A stretch of 64,000 nucleotides of DNA from Bifidobacterium asteroides (GCF_003202755.1 NZ_QGLK01000004.1:62001-126000); one strand, 5' to 3'; positions 1 through 9,546 are shown, numbered from the stretch's first letter. Notes: generated by a model from the letters alone, not told the origin. Made by a program: numbers and translations.

Positions 1-192
1 GACCAGAGCGCTGATGCGCAGTCCACTTCCGTCCGATAGATCCAGCTGGTCCCCATTCTTCAGCCTCATGGAGCCCAGGGCATGGCGACGGATGCGCTCG
101 GGCAGGGTCAGGCGCCAGCCTGTATGGAGCTCATCGCTGGCCAATGGGGAATCATCATGGTCGGGATCCAGCAGGAAGAGGGGTGCAGTCAT
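1..192 (-). CDS. rsmE: 16S rRNA m3U1498 methyltransferase RsmE, N-terminal part
   Basis: The gene runs off the left edge; only its first 64 codons are present, starting at the ATG at 192. RsmE methylates N3 of U1498 in 16S rRNA using SAM. What can be seen is the N-terminal PUA-like RNA-binding domain: a short lead-in, then LTLPERIRRHALGSMRLKNG (about residues 28-47) followed by DGSG, the usual spacing of basic residues and the DG turn at the start of this family. The SPOUT catalytic domain lies outside the window, so the call rests on this domain alone. Bifidobacteria commonly place this gene beside a tRNA, as here. Confidence 0.7.
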   Translation of the reverse strand, partial: MTAPLFLLDPDHDDSPLASDELHTGWRLTLPERIRRHALGSMRLKNGDQLDLSDGSGLRISALV

Positions 193-310
193 GGTGTTAG
201 GCTACAGCTCGCCACCGAAAAGCACTCTCGATGACGACACGCTCCTCCAATCGCCCAGTGCGCGATGCCGCCCAAGATGCTATGATTATCTCCGTTGCGA
301 TTACGCACCT

Positions 311-399
311 GTCCGGGTGGCGGAATGGTAGACGCGCTAGCTTGAGGTGCTAGTGCCTATATATATACAGGCGTACGGGTTCAACTCCCGTTCCGGACA
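311..399 (+). tRNA. tRNA-Leu(GAG)
   Basis: The sequence folds as a class II tRNA. The acceptor stem GTCCGGG (311-317) pairs with TCCGGAC (392-398), with A399 as discriminator. The anticodon stem CTAGC/GCTAG encloses the loop TTGAGGT, giving anticodon GAG, which reads CUC and CUU. A long variable arm (GTGCC ... GGCGT) and the T-arm with GGTTCAACTCC are clear. The 3' CCA is not encoded, so it must be added enzymatically. Confidence 0.95.
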
Positions 400-651
400 C
401 TCAATCTCCCCTCGATGGGAACTATCAAGGTTCACATCTGTCATGCTTTTTGCTTTTATTGAAAAAAAAAAAATATGTATGCTGACAATCGTTATTTTCA
501 CTAGTCCGGCTGACCAATACGGCTCTTTTGGACTCATTATTCGCATTCTTCATCAAAATGACCCATGCTTGATTTTCGGTTGTGCCACCTATGCTGTTGA
601 CAGAACAAGGCTCAGTCAGCGGTCCCAGGACCAGAAGGAGGAACGGCAGGC

Positions 652-1518
652 GTGCTCAGGGTGAGAATCGACTCCATCGAGGATGACAGAATCGAGGCTT
701 ATACCAGGCTGACCGAGCCGCAACTGCGCAATCGTCTGGAACCAGCTAAGGGCCTGTTCATCGCGGAGTCCCCCAAAGTCATCGCCCGTGCTCTGGATGC
801 CGGGGTTGAGCCCATCTCCTTCCTGGTGGAAGAACCCTGGCTGGAGGGGATGCGTTCAATGTTCGACCAGGTGGACGCAGCCTTCGGACACAACGTTCCC
901 GTCTACGTGGCCAGCCCTGCACAGCTCAAGACCATAACCGGGTACCGGCTTCATCGAGGCGCGCTGGCGGCCATGCGACGCTGGCCTTTGCCCACCGTTG
1001 AGCAAATCTGTCGACCGGCAAGGCGAGTGGCCGTCATGGAAAACATAGTTGATCACACCAACATCGGCGCCCTGATGCGTTCTGCGGCAGCCCTGCAGGT
1101 GGACGCGGTCCTGGTCACCCCCTCCTGCTCTGACCCCCTTTACCGCAGGGCCGCACGGGTCTCCATGGGCACGGTCTTTCAAGTTCCCTGGACTAGGATC
1201 GGCGGCGATGACATCCACGCCTGGCCCGATCAGGGCATGCACCAACTGCATGATCTGGGCTTCACCACGGCGGCCATGGCCCTGAACCGGGATGCCATCA
1301 GCCTGGATGAATTGGCTGAACGCCTAGGGCCAGGGCAGGACCAGATCGATCGCCTGGCCCTGATCTTCGGCACAGAAGGCGACGGGCTGAGCCAGAGGAC
1401 CATCGCCCGGGCGGACCTGACCGTGCGCATCCCCATGAGCCACGACGTGGACAGTCTGAACGTGGCTGCATCAAGCGCCGTGGCTTTCTATGCAACCAGA
1501 CCCGAACACGATAGCTGA
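652..1518 (+). CDS. SpoU/TrmH-family RNA 2'-O-methyltransferase
   Basis: This 288-residue protein is a SAM-dependent rRNA or tRNA ribose methyltransferase of the SPOUT superfamily. All three SpoU motifs are present in the C-terminal knotted domain: NIGALMRSA (137-145), GTEGDGLS (240-247) and IPMSHDVDSLNVAASSA (260-276). An N-terminal substrate-binding part precedes them (about residues 15-115). The GTG at 652 is chosen as start because AGAAGGAGG lies about 10 bases upstream; a second GTG at 661 is possible. The exact RNA target cannot be read from sequence. It is a single-gene unit between tRNA-Leu and the permease. Confidence 0.88.
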   Translation: MLRVRIDSIEDDRIEAYTRLTEPQLRNRLEPAKGLFIAESPKVIARALDAGVEPISFLVEEPWLEGMRSMFDQVDAAFGHNVPVYVASPAQLKTITGYRLHRGALAAMRRWPLPTVEQICRPARRVAVMENIVDHTNIGALMRSAAALQVDAVLVTPSCSDPLYRRAARVSMGTVFQVPWTRIGGDDIHAWPDQGMHQLHDLGFTTAAMALNRDAISLDELAERLGPGQDQIDRLALIFGTEGDGLSQRTIARADLTVRIPMSHDVDSLNVAASSAVAFYATRPEHDS

Positions 1519-1798
1519 GCCAAGTCTGGCAACTACGCCCAGACAGCCAGTTGAGCTCGTTAACAAACTGACCGAGCCGGCCAACTGATTCCTGCCAACC
1601 GACTGAACCCACCTAGCAACTGACCGGGCTAGTGAATTGGACCCATGCTACCTAGCGGATTCGTGGTGTCTCAGCCGCTTCACTCCATGACCGAGTCGAG
1701 TACTGAATACCGGACAACCATTGACATTCGGCGATACTTTTCAGCAGGCAACGTTCGAGAATCAGGCAACCACCGAGTGTCGGATGCCGTTGACGCGA
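1519..1798. other. Non-coding spacer with degenerate short repeats
   Basis: No gene is visible between the methyltransferase and the permease, which converge here. Bases 1545-1640 carry loosely repeated units built on CAACTG and AACTGACCG; AACTGACCG appears twice exactly. No convincing stem-loop terminator with a T-run was found. Confidence 0.4.
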
Positions 1799-3151
1799 TC
1801 AGCTCTGCTGGGAGGCGACCTGCGAATCCTCATGAATGTAGTCGTCCGGATCGATGGTCCCCCGCCAGCGGCCGACGGCCTTGAGACCGTGGTACATGAC
1901 CAGAGTGGCGACCGAGCCGATGGCGATGCCGTTGAAGCTGACCCCGGCCACCGCGAAGGTGAAGTCCGCGATGCCCACGATCATGACGACGGCGCCCACG
2001 GTCATGTTGACGGACTTACCGAAGTCCACCTTGTTCTCCACCCAGATACGGATGCCCAGCATGCCGATCATGCCATAGAGCATGGTGGTAACCCCGCCCA
2101 GAACGCCGGTGGGAATGGTGTTGATGATGGCCCCGAACTTGGGGCACAGGGAGAGCAGGAAGGCAAAGATGGCGGCGCACCAGTAGGCGGCCGTGGAGTA
2201 GACCTTGGTGGCGGCCATGACGCCGATGTTCTCTGCGTAAGTAGTGGTGCCCGAGCCTCCGCCCAGCCCGGCCAACGTGGTGCCCAGTCCGTCGGCCATC
2301 AGGGCGGTTCCGATCTGATCGTCATAATCACGGCCGGTCATCAGGGCCACAGACTTGACGTGACCGATGTTCTCGGCCACCAAGACCAACACTACCGGGA
2401 TGAACATGGCCAAGACAGACGGGTCGGCCTGAGGAGTGTGGAAGTGAGGTAGACCGAACCAGGCAGCCTTTTCCACAGCAGCGAAGTCCACCTGGCCCTG
2501 GGTGACTGCGAAGATGTAGCCGACAATGACGCCCAAAAGGATGTTGAGACGGCCGATCAGGCCCTTGAAGAGGACGGCTATCAGCATGACAGCCACCAGG
2601 GTGATCAGGGCGGTCAGCGGGGCGGATTTGAAGTTCTTCCAAGCCGAAGGGGCCAGGTTGAAGCCGATGATGGCCACAATGGCACCGTTGACCACCGGGG
2701 GCATGATCATATCGATCCATCGCGAGCCCGCAAAGTGGACGATCAGGCCGATCAGGAAGAGCAGGGCTCCGGTGACCATGATTCCGAAGGAGGCCACAGC
2801 CAGACCCTTATGGGCGGTGGTCACTGCCAGGACCGGGGCGATGAAGCCGAAGGAACTGCCCAGGTAGGAGGGCAGACGGTTGCGGTTGATCAGCAGGAAG
2901 AGGGCCGTGGACATGGCCGTGAAGAAGAGGGTGGTTGAGGGGTCGAATCCGGTCAGGATAGGAACCAGGAAGGTGGATCCGAACATGGCGATGACATGCT
3001 GGGCACCAATACCCGCTGTCCGTGGCCATGTGAGTCGCTCATCGGGTTCCACAACCTCACCCGGAGCCAATGTTTTCCCGTCGCCGTGCAGTTTCCAGCC
3101 CATGGACAATGCCATCTCACTGTGCTTTCTCTCGTGCGCCGTGCCGGTCAC
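1799..3151 (-). CDS. NCS2-family uracil/xanthine permease (UraA-like)
   Basis: This 450-residue integral membrane protein has the length and hydrophobic profile of nucleobase:cation symporter-2 carriers, about 14 membrane segments. It should import uracil or xanthine with protons. The two hallmark regions are present: VAENIGHVKS with Glu260, and GGSGTTTYAENIGVMA with Glu307, which correspond to the nucleobase-contacting glutamates of UraA. The first listed start is a GTG without a good Shine-Dalgarno site; the ATG at 3115 is a plausible alternative. A TATACT-like -10 lies at about 3171-3176. Uracil versus xanthine specificity is not decided; a xanthine phosphoribosyltransferase is encoded elsewhere in the window. 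Confidence 0.88.
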   Translation of the reverse strand: MTGTAHERKHSEMALSMGWKLHGDGKTLAPGEVVEPDERLTWPRTAGIGAQHVIAMFGSTFLVPILTGFDPSTTLFFTAMSTALFLLINRNRLPSYLGSSFGFIAPVLAVTTAHKGLAVASFGIMVTGALLFLIGLIVHFAGSRWIDMIMPPVVNGAIVAIIGFNLAPSAWKNFKSAPLTALITLVAVMLIAVLFKGLIGRLNILLGVIVGYIFAVTQGQVDFAAVEKAAWFGLPHFHTPQADPSVLAMFIPVVLVLVAENIGHVKSVALMTGRDYDDQIGTALMADGLGTTLAGLGGGSGTTTYAENIGVMAATKVYSTAAYWCAAIFAFLLSLCPKFGAIINTIPTGVLGGVTTMLYGMIGMLGIRIWVENKVDFGKSVNMTVGAVVMIVGIADFTFAVAGVSFNGIAIGSVATLVMYHGLKAVGRWRGTIDPDDYIHEDSQVASQQS

Positions 3152-3216
3152 GGCGGACCGGAATCATCAGTATATTCGCATGGGAGGACCCGAAGCGACC
3201 TATCAGGCAGATGGTC

Positions 3217-3939
3217 TTACTGATAGGTGGGCATGTTCTCGAAGTTGAAACCGATGGCGGCCAACTGCTCACGACCCTCAGGGGTGATCATGTCCAGGGT
3301 CCAGCGCGGCGACCAGGTCCAGTCGATGCGGAACTCCTCGACCAGGCCCGCCAGAACGCTGGCGCACTGATCCTCGATCAGGTCAGTCAGTGGGCAGGCT
3401 GGCGTGGTCAGGGTCATGGTGATGATGGCCCTTCCCAGTTCGTCGATTTCGATGCCATAGACCAGTCCCAGATCAACCACGTCAATACCCAGCTCGGGAT
3501 CGATGACCTGGTGCAGGGCCTCTCTGACATCCTCGGCTGTGGCCCGACCGATGTCGTCGACGGCCTTGAGGGGGATGGCCTCCTCAGCGGCGGCCTCAGC
3601 ATCAGCGGCATTCTGGTCTGCAGTTTTCTCGCTACCGGCAACCGACGCACTGGCCGAGGTTTGGTTATTCGAACCCTGGTCCGCAGACGCATCTTCAGGG
3701 GAAACTTCTGATGTAGCTTCTTGAGCATGCTGATCGTCGGACTTGGTCATATCGGGCTTCTTGTCCGCCTGGCCATCGACCTGACGCATGGAACCACCCT
3801 CGGCCGACTTCAGAACTGTTTCAGCACCCAAAGGATTACTGGCCAGCGCCTGTGCCGTGCCGGGATCGCTGATGGCTCTGCCCACTGAGGCCAGGATAGA
3901 GTCCTCGGGTTCGGGCACCAGATTCGTATTATCGCTCAT
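3217..3939 (-). CDS. sufT: SufT-type DUF59/MIP18 Fe-S assembly factor with acidic N-terminal extension
   Basis: The C-terminal third (about residues 133-235) is a DUF59/MIP18 domain with the signature DPELGIDVVDLGLVYGIEI (148-166) and the TTPACPLTD motif holding conserved Cys182. Such proteins support maturation of Fe-S proteins. It is the last gene of the suf operon and its ATG overlaps the sufU stop codon (ATGA). The first 120 residues are odd: low-complexity and rich in Ala, Asp, Glu, Ser and Gln, probably disordered, and much longer than the usual ~100-residue SufT. The family call is firm; the function of the extension is unknown. Confidence 0.85.
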   Translation of the reverse strand: MSDNTNLVPEPEDSILASVGRAISDPGTAQALASNPLGAETVLKSAEGGSMRQVDGQADKKPDMTKSDDQHAQEATSEVSPEDASADQGSNNQTSASASVAGSEKTADQNAADAEAAAEEAIPLKAVDDIGRATAEDVREALHQVIDPELGIDVVDLGLVYGIEIDELGRAIITMTLTTPACPLTDLIEDQCASVLAGLVEEFRIDWTWSPRWTLDMITPEGREQLAAIGFNFENMPTYQ

Positions 3940-4523
3940 ACCTGCTCCTCCTTCTCACCTTTGTCGCCTTCTTTTCCAGCTGACAGGGCTTGGGCTACTG
4001 AGGCCTTCATGCCTTCCCAGCCCAATAGGGCGCACTTGATTCGCATGGGGTACTTTGACACGCCCTGGAAGACCATGGCATCGCCAAGAGCGTCCTGGGC
4101 CTGCTCGTCCTCGAGTCCAGCTCCACGCGATTCCATGAGCTTGCGGAAGTCAGCAGCCAGGTCCATGGCATGATCAACGGTCTGCCCCTGGACCAAATCC
4201 ACCATGATGGACAGACTGGCCTGGCTGATTGAACAGCCTGAACCCTGCCAGACGATTCTCTGGATGAGGTCGGGGCCTCCCTGCTCGCCTTGCGCCACCT
4301 CCACATGGATGGTTGCCTGATCCCCGCAGGTGGGATTGAACTGATGGGACTCGGCAGCCAAGCAGGCCTCGTGCTCCACCCTGATGGTCACGCCGTCGCC
4401 ATCCGGGTCCTCCCCCGCATCAGCCTGATCTCCTACACGTCCGTGAGGTTTCCGGGCGGCGTCCAGGATCACCTCCTGGTACATCTGCTCCAGTTCCTCG
4501 TCATCCATCCCGAAATCCGCCAT
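3936..4523 (-). CDS. sufU: SufU zinc-dependent sulfur acceptor / scaffold-like protein
   Basis: SufU accepts persulfide sulfur from SufS in Gram-positive SUF systems. The 195-residue protein has the IscU-fold zinc-site residues Cys66 and Asp68 (NPTCGD), Cys97 (GSGCSIS) and Cys164 (KCALLGWE), and the ~20-residue insertion between the second and third cysteines that separates SufU from IscU is there. It follows sufS after 60 bases and overlaps sufT by four. An acidic insertion (residues 33-45) and a charged lysine/glutamate tail are extras. Conserved order with sufS supports the call. Confidence 0.92.
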   Translation of the reverse strand: MADFGMDDEELEQMYQEVILDAARKPHGRVGDQADAGEDPDGDGVTIRVEHEACLAAESHQFNPTCGDQATIHVEVAQGEQGGPDLIQRIVWQGSGCSISQASLSIMVDLVQGQTVDHAMDLAADFRKLMESRGAGLEDEQAQDALGDAMVFQGVSKYPMRIKCALLGWEGMKASVAQALSAGKEGDKGEKEEQV

Positions 4524-4583
4524 GTTCTTAAACCTACCAGTATGTCCTTGCTAAATCCGTCTATGCGCTGCCGGTGAATGCCC

Positions 4584-5858
4584 TCAGGCCACTCGGAAGA
4601 ACTTGCGGACTCCAGAGACGGCATCCAGCAGGGCATCCGTGTCGGCCACGGTATTGTAAACGCCGGTCGAGGCCCGGTTGGATGCCATCAAGCCAAAGTG
4701 ACGATGCACCGGTTGGGCGCAGTGGTGCCCTACGCGGATGGCAATGCCGCGCGAATCCACATACTGGCCCACGTCATGGGGATGAACACCTTGCACATCA
4801 AAGGCGACCGTGCCGATCCGGTCCTCTGGGGTGGTCGGTCCTAGGATGCGTACTCCGTCCAACTCCCCCAGCCTCAACAGACCGGCGGTGATGGCCTTCT
4901 CGTGTTCGGCCATGTTCTCCATGCCCAGATCCATCAGCCAATCGGCGGCTACCCCAGCACCGATCATCTGAGCCACCGGCTGGGTGCCGGCCTCGAACCG
5001 GGCTGGAGGATCCATGTAGCTGGCTGGGCGGTCCAGATAGGCCAGCTCCACCATGGATCCGCCGAACGAAGCAGGAGGCAGGGCCTCCAGCAACTCACGG
5101 CGGCCATAGAGGAAGCCTACGCCGGTGGGACCATACATCTTGTGGGCACTCCAGGCGGCGAAGTCCACGTCCATGGCGTGCAGGTCCACAGGCAGATGAG
5201 GCACCGACTGGCAAACGTCCAACACCACTAGGGCGCCCACCTGGTGGGCACGGCGGACGAGGGGTTTGATGTCTGTGATGGCACCGGTCACATTGCTGAC
5301 GTGGGTGACGGCGACCACCTTGGTCCGCTCCGTAATGACCTGATCGGCAGTATCGGCCAGAACGCGGCCCTCCGGATCCAGATCAAAGTACCTGAGGACC
5401 GCCCCGGTCCGGTAGCAAAGCTCCTGGAAGGGCAGGAGGACCGAGTGATGCTCAGCCTTGCTGACCACGACCTCATCCCCGGGCTTCAGAGCGAATCGAC
5501 GGGCCGCTTTGCCTCCGCGACCCAGGCTGGCATTGCCGAAGGCAGTGGCCAGCAGGTTCAGGGCGGCAGTGGCCCCGGCAGTGACCACGATCTCCTCGCC
5601 GCCCTCCTGGCTCTCCGCGCCGACCAGGGCGGCCACGCGGGAGCGGGCATGTTCGAAGGCCATGGTGCTGCGGGCTGCCAACTCATGAGCCCCCCGGTGC
5701 ACCCCGGCGTTGTCCTTCAAGTAGAAGTCCCGAACGGCATCGATGACCGCCAGGGGCTTCTGAGCCGTTGCGGCCGAATCCAGATAGACCAGAGGGTGGC
5801 CATGCACCTGCTGGTCCAGAATCGGAAACTGCTGCCGAATGCTGTCATCAATGACCAT
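4584..5858 (-). CDS. sufS: SufS group II cysteine desulfurase
   Basis: SufS is a PLP enzyme that takes sulfur from cysteine and passes it to SufU for cluster assembly. The 424-residue sequence shows YLDSAATAQKP near the N-terminus, the cofactor-stacking His region AEHHSV (135-140), the PLP lysine in SAHKMYGPTG (Lys240) and the persulfide-forming Cys380 in RVGHHCAQP, the group II arrangement. It sits between sufC and sufU in the operon; the ATG at 5858 is preceded by AAAGGT. Nothing looks broken. Confidence 0.95.
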   Translation of the reverse strand: MVIDDSIRQQFPILDQQVHGHPLVYLDSAATAQKPLAVIDAVRDFYLKDNAGVHRGAHELAARSTMAFEHARSRVAALVGAESQEGGEEIVVTAGATAALNLLATAFGNASLGRGGKAARRFALKPGDEVVVSKAEHHSVLLPFQELCYRTGAVLRYFDLDPEGRVLADTADQVITERTKVVAVTHVSNVTGAITDIKPLVRRAHQVGALVVLDVCQSVPHLPVDLHAMDVDFAAWSAHKMYGPTGVGFLYGRRELLEALPPASFGGSMVELAYLDRPASYMDPPARFEAGTQPVAQMIGAGVAADWLMDLGMENMAEHEKAITAGLLRLGELDGVRILGPTTPEDRIGTVAFDVQGVHPHDVGQYVDSRGIAIRVGHHCAQPVHRHFGLMASNRASTGVYNTVADTDALLDAVSGVRKFFRVA

Positions 5859-5889
5859 TGCGGACCTTTTCTCTTATCTTCTCTTATCC

Positions 5890-6669
5890 TCAGGCCAGGG
5901 CTGATTCAGAGTCGGCGCCCTCGGGCAGGTACTGGTCGTACCCGGTCTCCTCCAGGGTGTCGGCCAGCTCAGGGCCACCGGTCTTCACAAAGCGGCCATC
6001 GGCGAAAACGTGGACGATGTCAGGCTTGATGTACTTGAGAATCCTGGTGTAGTGGGTAACCATGAGCACACCCATGCCGGTATTCTCCTTGGCCCTGTTG
6101 ACCCCTTCGGAGACGATGCGCAGGGCATCCACGTCCAGACCGGAGTCGGTTTCGTCCAGGATGGCGAACTTAGGCTTGAGCAGCTCCAGCTGCAGGACCT
6201 CGGCACGCTTCTTCTCGCCGCCTGAGAAGCCCTCGTTGACCGAGCGCTGGGCAAACTTGGGATCCATGCGTAGCCGCTTCATGGCTTCATTCAGATCCTT
6301 GGTCCACTGACGGATGGCCGGGGCCTTGCCGTCGACCTCGGTCTTGGCGGTACGCAGGAAGTTGGTCATGGATACACCGGGCACCTCGACCGGGTACTGC
6401 ATGGCCAGGAAGAGCCCGGCCTTGGCTCGCTCGTCTGGGGTCATCTTGAGCAGATCCTGCCCATCCAGCAGGGCCTGGCCTGAATCCACCTCGTACTTGG
6501 GATGCCCGGCCAGGGTGTAGGCCAGGGTGGACTTCCCCGACCCGTTGGGACCCATGATGGCGTGGGTCTCGCCGGAGTGGACGGTCAGCGTGGCCCCCTT
6601 GAGGATCTGCTTGCGACCCTCCTTGGTCTCCACCGAGACGTGCAGATCCTTGATTTCCAATGTGGACAT
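5890..6669 (-). CDS. sufC: SufC Fe-S assembly ATPase
   Basis: SufC is the cytoplasmic ABC-type ATPase that drives the SufB-SufC2-SufD scaffold. Its 259 residues include Walker A GPNGSGKST (40-48), the SufC version of the signature, FSGGEKKRAEVLQ (148-160), and Walker B FAILDETDSGLD (168-179). The start lies one base after the sufD stop, with GAGGAG upstream. There are no membrane segments, in keeping with a non-transport ABC protein. The context leaves no real alternative. Confidence 0.96.
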   Translation of the reverse strand: MSTLEIKDLHVSVETKEGRKQILKGATLTVHSGETHAIMGPNGSGKSTLAYTLAGHPKYEVDSGQALLDGQDLLKMTPDERAKAGLFLAMQYPVEVPGVSMTNFLRTAKTEVDGKAPAIRQWTKDLNEAMKRLRMDPKFAQRSVNEGFSGGEKKRAEVLQLELLKPKFAILDETDSGLDVDALRIVSEGVNRAKENTGMGVLMVTHYTRILKYIKPDIVHVFADGRFVKTGGPELADTLEETGYDQYLPEGADSESALA

Positions 6670-6670
6670 G

Positions 6671-7897
6671 TCAGTTCTCCTCCAAAACGTGCTGCATCTC
6701 TTGATCCTCGCCGGCCGCCAGCCTGCGGTCGATGACCCCCATCAGGTGCCCGGAGACGCTGGGGACGTCGATCTCCTCCACCAGTTCGCCGAAGAAGCCC
6801 CGGACCACCAGCTTGCGGGCCTCCTGCTCGGGGATGCCTCGGGACTGCAAGTAGAAGAGCTCCTCGTCATCGAAGCGTCCAACCGAGCTCGCATGGCCCG
6901 CCCCGATGATGTCGCCGTTCTCGATTTCAAGGTTCGGCTCGGAATCGGCGATGGCCCCAGGGGTCAGAACCAGGTTCCGGTTGAGCTCGTATGAGTCGGT
7001 TCCAGGCGCAGTCGGCTGAATGAGCGCGTTGCCCACCCAGGTGGTGTGCGCGCCGATTCCGTCCAGGGCTCCCTTATAAACCACACGGGACTTGCAGTTG
7101 GGATGGTTGTGCACCACCATGGTCCGGTGTTCCATGTGCTGGCCGGGATCGACGAAGTAGATGCCCAGCATGTTCAAGTCGCCCTGCTCGCCGCCGAAGT
7201 CCTGGTCCATGCGCAGCCGCACGACATCGCCGCCCAGACTGACCACAGAGTGGCGTAGGGAGGCCTCGGCGCCCAGGTGAATGCGGTGGTTGCCTACATG
7301 CTTGCTGCTCTTGTCCCACTCCTGGATGAAGGTGGTCGACATCTGCGAATTGTCACCGATGTCGATTTCAACGCCCTCGGCCAAACGTGCCTGGCCCTGG
7401 TGCTCGACAACCAAATCGGCCTTGGTGCCAGCCTCTGCCTTGATGACCAGGTGGAAGGCGTCCAGTTCAGGGCCGCCTCCGTTGACACGGACCAGCACAG
7501 GCTGATCCAGGGTGCCTTTGAGGTTGACCACAGTCGCCTGTTTGCCGCTTGCCCATTCCACAGCGGCTGCGCGGTCGCTGGGCTTGAGGACGGTGCCGCA
7601 GGGGGCCTGATCCATGGGAATCTGGCTGTAGCTGACCTGATCTGAGGGCGGTTCAGACCCGTCGATCATGGAGACCGAGACCTTGGTCAGCCCGCTGGGT
7701 TTGAAGACGGTGAAGAACTCTTCCATCCGGTCGATAGGGGTGAACCGCCAGTCATCCTGCTTGCGGGTGGGCATGGGGAAGTCATCAGGGTTGAAGGAAC
7801 GTGGCTCCTTGTCGGCGCTGGATGGCATCGTAGCCGGGAAAGCATAGGGATCCTTAGGATCCGCATGCGGAATGGTTATTTCGCTGTTTTGTGACAT
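6671..7897 (-). CDS. sufD: SufD scaffold subunit
   Basis: This 408-residue protein is the SufD partner of SufB in the SufBC2D cluster scaffold. It shares the beta-helical core and C-terminal SufB/D pattern (ENGDIIGAGHASSVGRFDDE followed by LFYLQSRGIPEQEARKL), where the conserved His of SufD lies in GAGHASS. The N-terminal 90 residues are divergent, as usual. Its start codon overlaps the sufB stop by one base (TGATG), so translation of the two is probably coupled. Stoichiometric expression of the scaffold would follow. Confidence 0.94.
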   Translation of the reverse strand: MSQNSEITIPHADPKDPYAFPATMPSSADKEPRSFNPDDFPMPTRKQDDWRFTPIDRMEEFFTVFKPSGLTKVSVSMIDGSEPPSDQVSYSQIPMDQAPCGTVLKPSDRAAAVEWASGKQATVVNLKGTLDQPVLVRVNGGGPELDAFHLVIKAEAGTKADLVVEHQGQARLAEGVEIDIGDNSQMSTTFIQEWDKSSKHVGNHRIHLGAEASLRHSVVSLGGDVVRLRMDQDFGGEQGDLNMLGIYFVDPGQHMEHRTMVVHNHPNCKSRVVYKGALDGIGAHTTWVGNALIQPTAPGTDSYELNRNLVLTPGAIADSEPNLEIENGDIIGAGHASSVGRFDDEELFYLQSRGIPEQEARKLVVRGFFGELVEEIDVPSVSGHLMGVIDRRLAAGEDQEMQHVLEEN

Positions 7898-9396
7898 CAG
7901 CCTACCGAACCCTCCATCTGCAATTCGACCAAGCGGTTGAGCTCCAACGCGTACTCCATGGGCAGCTGCCGGGAGATGGGCTCTACGAACCCACGCACAA
8001 TCATGCCCATTGCCTCCTTCTCCTCCAGGCCGCGGCTCATCAGGTAGAAGAGCTGGTCCTCGGAGACCTTGGAGACGGTGGCCTCGTGGGCCATGGAGAC
8101 GTCGTCCTCGCGAACGTCCACGTGCGGGTAGGTGTCCGAGCGGGAGTAGTCGTCCACCAGCAGGGCGTCGCAGACCACCGAGGAGGAGGACTTCTCAGCC
8201 CCCTTGATGATCTTGACCAGGCCCCGGTATGCGGCCCTTCCACCGTTGCGGGAGATTGACTTGGAGACGATGGTGGAGGAGGTGTGGGGTGCCAGGTGGA
8301 TCATCTTGGCGCCCGTGTCCTGGTACTGTCCCTTGCCGGCGAAGCCCAGGGAGAGGGTCTCGGCCTTGGCATAGGGCTCGGCCAGGATGCAGGCAGGGTA
8401 CTTCATGGTCGCCTTGGACCCGATGTTGCCGTCCACCCATTCCATGGTGCCGCCCTCGCGCACGTAGGCACGCTGGGTGACCAGGTTGTAGACATTGTTG
8501 GACCAGTTCTGGACCGTGGTGTAACGCACACGGGCGTGAGGCTCTACCACAATCTCCACGTTGGCCGCATGCAGGGAATCAGTGGAGTAGATGGGTGCCG
8601 TGCAGCCCTCCACATAATGAACGTAGGAGCCCTCGTCGGCGATGATCAGCGTGCGCTCGAACTGGCCCATGTTGGGTGTGTTGATGCGGAAGTAGGCCTG
8701 TAGGGGGATGTCCACATGGACCCCCTTGGGCACGTAGACGAAGGAGCCACCCGACCATGCCGCCGTGTTCAGTGCGGCGAACTTATTGTCATCCGGAGGG
8801 ATGACCGTGGCGAAGTACTTGCGGAAGAGCTCCGGGTACTCTTTTAGGGCCGTGTCAGTATCCAAGAAGATGACCCCCTGCTTGCGCAGATCTTCACGGA
8901 TTGAGTTGTAAATGACCTCTGACTCGTACTGGGCGGCAACGCCGGAGACCAGCCGCTTCTTCTCGGCCTCGGGGATGCCCAGCCGGTCATAGGTGGTGCG
9001 GATGTCGTCGGGCAGGTCCTTCCAGTCCTTGGCCTGCTCTTTCAGAGGCTTGACGTAGTACTTGAAGTCGTCGGCATCGAACCCGCTCAAATCCACGCCC
9101 CACTTGGGCATGGGCTTCTCCATGAAGGCCCGATACCCCTTGAGGCGCATCTGCAGCATCCAGTCAGGCTCGCCCTTGTCGGCCGAGATGGCCCGGACCA
9201 CATCCTCGTCAATGCCCTTGTGGGCGTTGCGCCCGGCATCGTCGGAGTCATGCCAGCCATAGGTATAGTCGCCGAACTCGGAGATGATCTGGTCGTCTTT
9301 TTTGATTTTTTCTTCGTTGACGCGGGAGCGGTCAGCCACGTATTGGCTCATTTCCACATCCCGCGATGTGTCTGTCCGCTGCGAGGTGCTGTCCAC
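7897..9396 (-). CDS. sufB: SufB scaffold subunit, first gene of the suf operon
   Basis: SufB is the main subunit on which nascent Fe-S clusters form. The 499-residue length is typical. The cluster-site region is intact: [18 protein letters not shown] with Cys409, and [11 protein letters not shown] with a following His-Glu pair. The GTG at 9396 is taken as start because TTAGGAGGT lies about nine bases upstream. It is the promoter-proximal gene of sufB-sufD-sufC-sufS-sufU-sufT. No SufR-type repressor gene is adjacent, unlike many actinobacterial suf operons. Confidence 0.95.
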   Translation of the reverse strand: MDSTSQRTDTSRDVEMSQYVADRSRVNEEKIKKDDQIISEFGDYTYGWHDSDDAGRNAHKGIDEDVVRAISADKGEPDWMLQMRLKGYRAFMEKPMPKWGVDLSGFDADDFKYYVKPLKEQAKDWKDLPDDIRTTYDRLGIPEAEKKRLVSGVAAQYESEVIYNSIREDLRKQGVIFLDTDTALKEYPELFRKYFATVIPPDDNKFAALNTAAWSGGSFVYVPKGVHVDIPLQAYFRINTPNMGQFERTLIIADEGSYVHYVEGCTAPIYSTDSLHAANVEIVVEPHARVRYTTVQNWSNNVYNLVTQRAYVREGGTMEWVDGNIGSKATMKYPACILAEPYAKAETLSLGFAGKGQYQDTGAKMIHLAPHTSSTIVSKSISRNGGRAAYRGLVKIIKGAEKSSSSVVCDALLVDDYSRSDTYPHVDVREDDVSMAHEATVSKVSEDQLFYLMSRGLEEKEAMGMIVRGFVEPISRQLPMEYALELNRLVELQMEGSVG

Positions 9397-9420
9397 GAGC
9401 TGAGACCTCCTAACACACGC

Positions 9421-9441
9421 ACGGCCGCCATATGCGGCCGT
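9421..9441. promoter_or_regulatory. Inverted repeat just upstream of sufB
   Basis: ACGGCCGC and GCGGCCGT form a perfect 8-base inverted repeat around CATAT, 24 bases before the sufB start and just upstream of its ribosome-binding site. It could be an operator or a 5' leader hairpin. No T-run follows, so a terminator is unlikely. No regulator is assigned. Confidence 0.45.
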
Positions 9442-9546
9442 TCACACCATTACAGGATAACCGGGACCGTAGTGAACCGCCAGACCTGGGCTTACGCTCT
9501 CTAAGGAATCCGGCCCTTCCTCTTGACAGCAGTACCGATACGGACA

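Noticed and set aside
347-664. A frame starting inside tRNA-Leu
   Set aside because: It overlaps the tRNA and lacks a ribosome-binding site.
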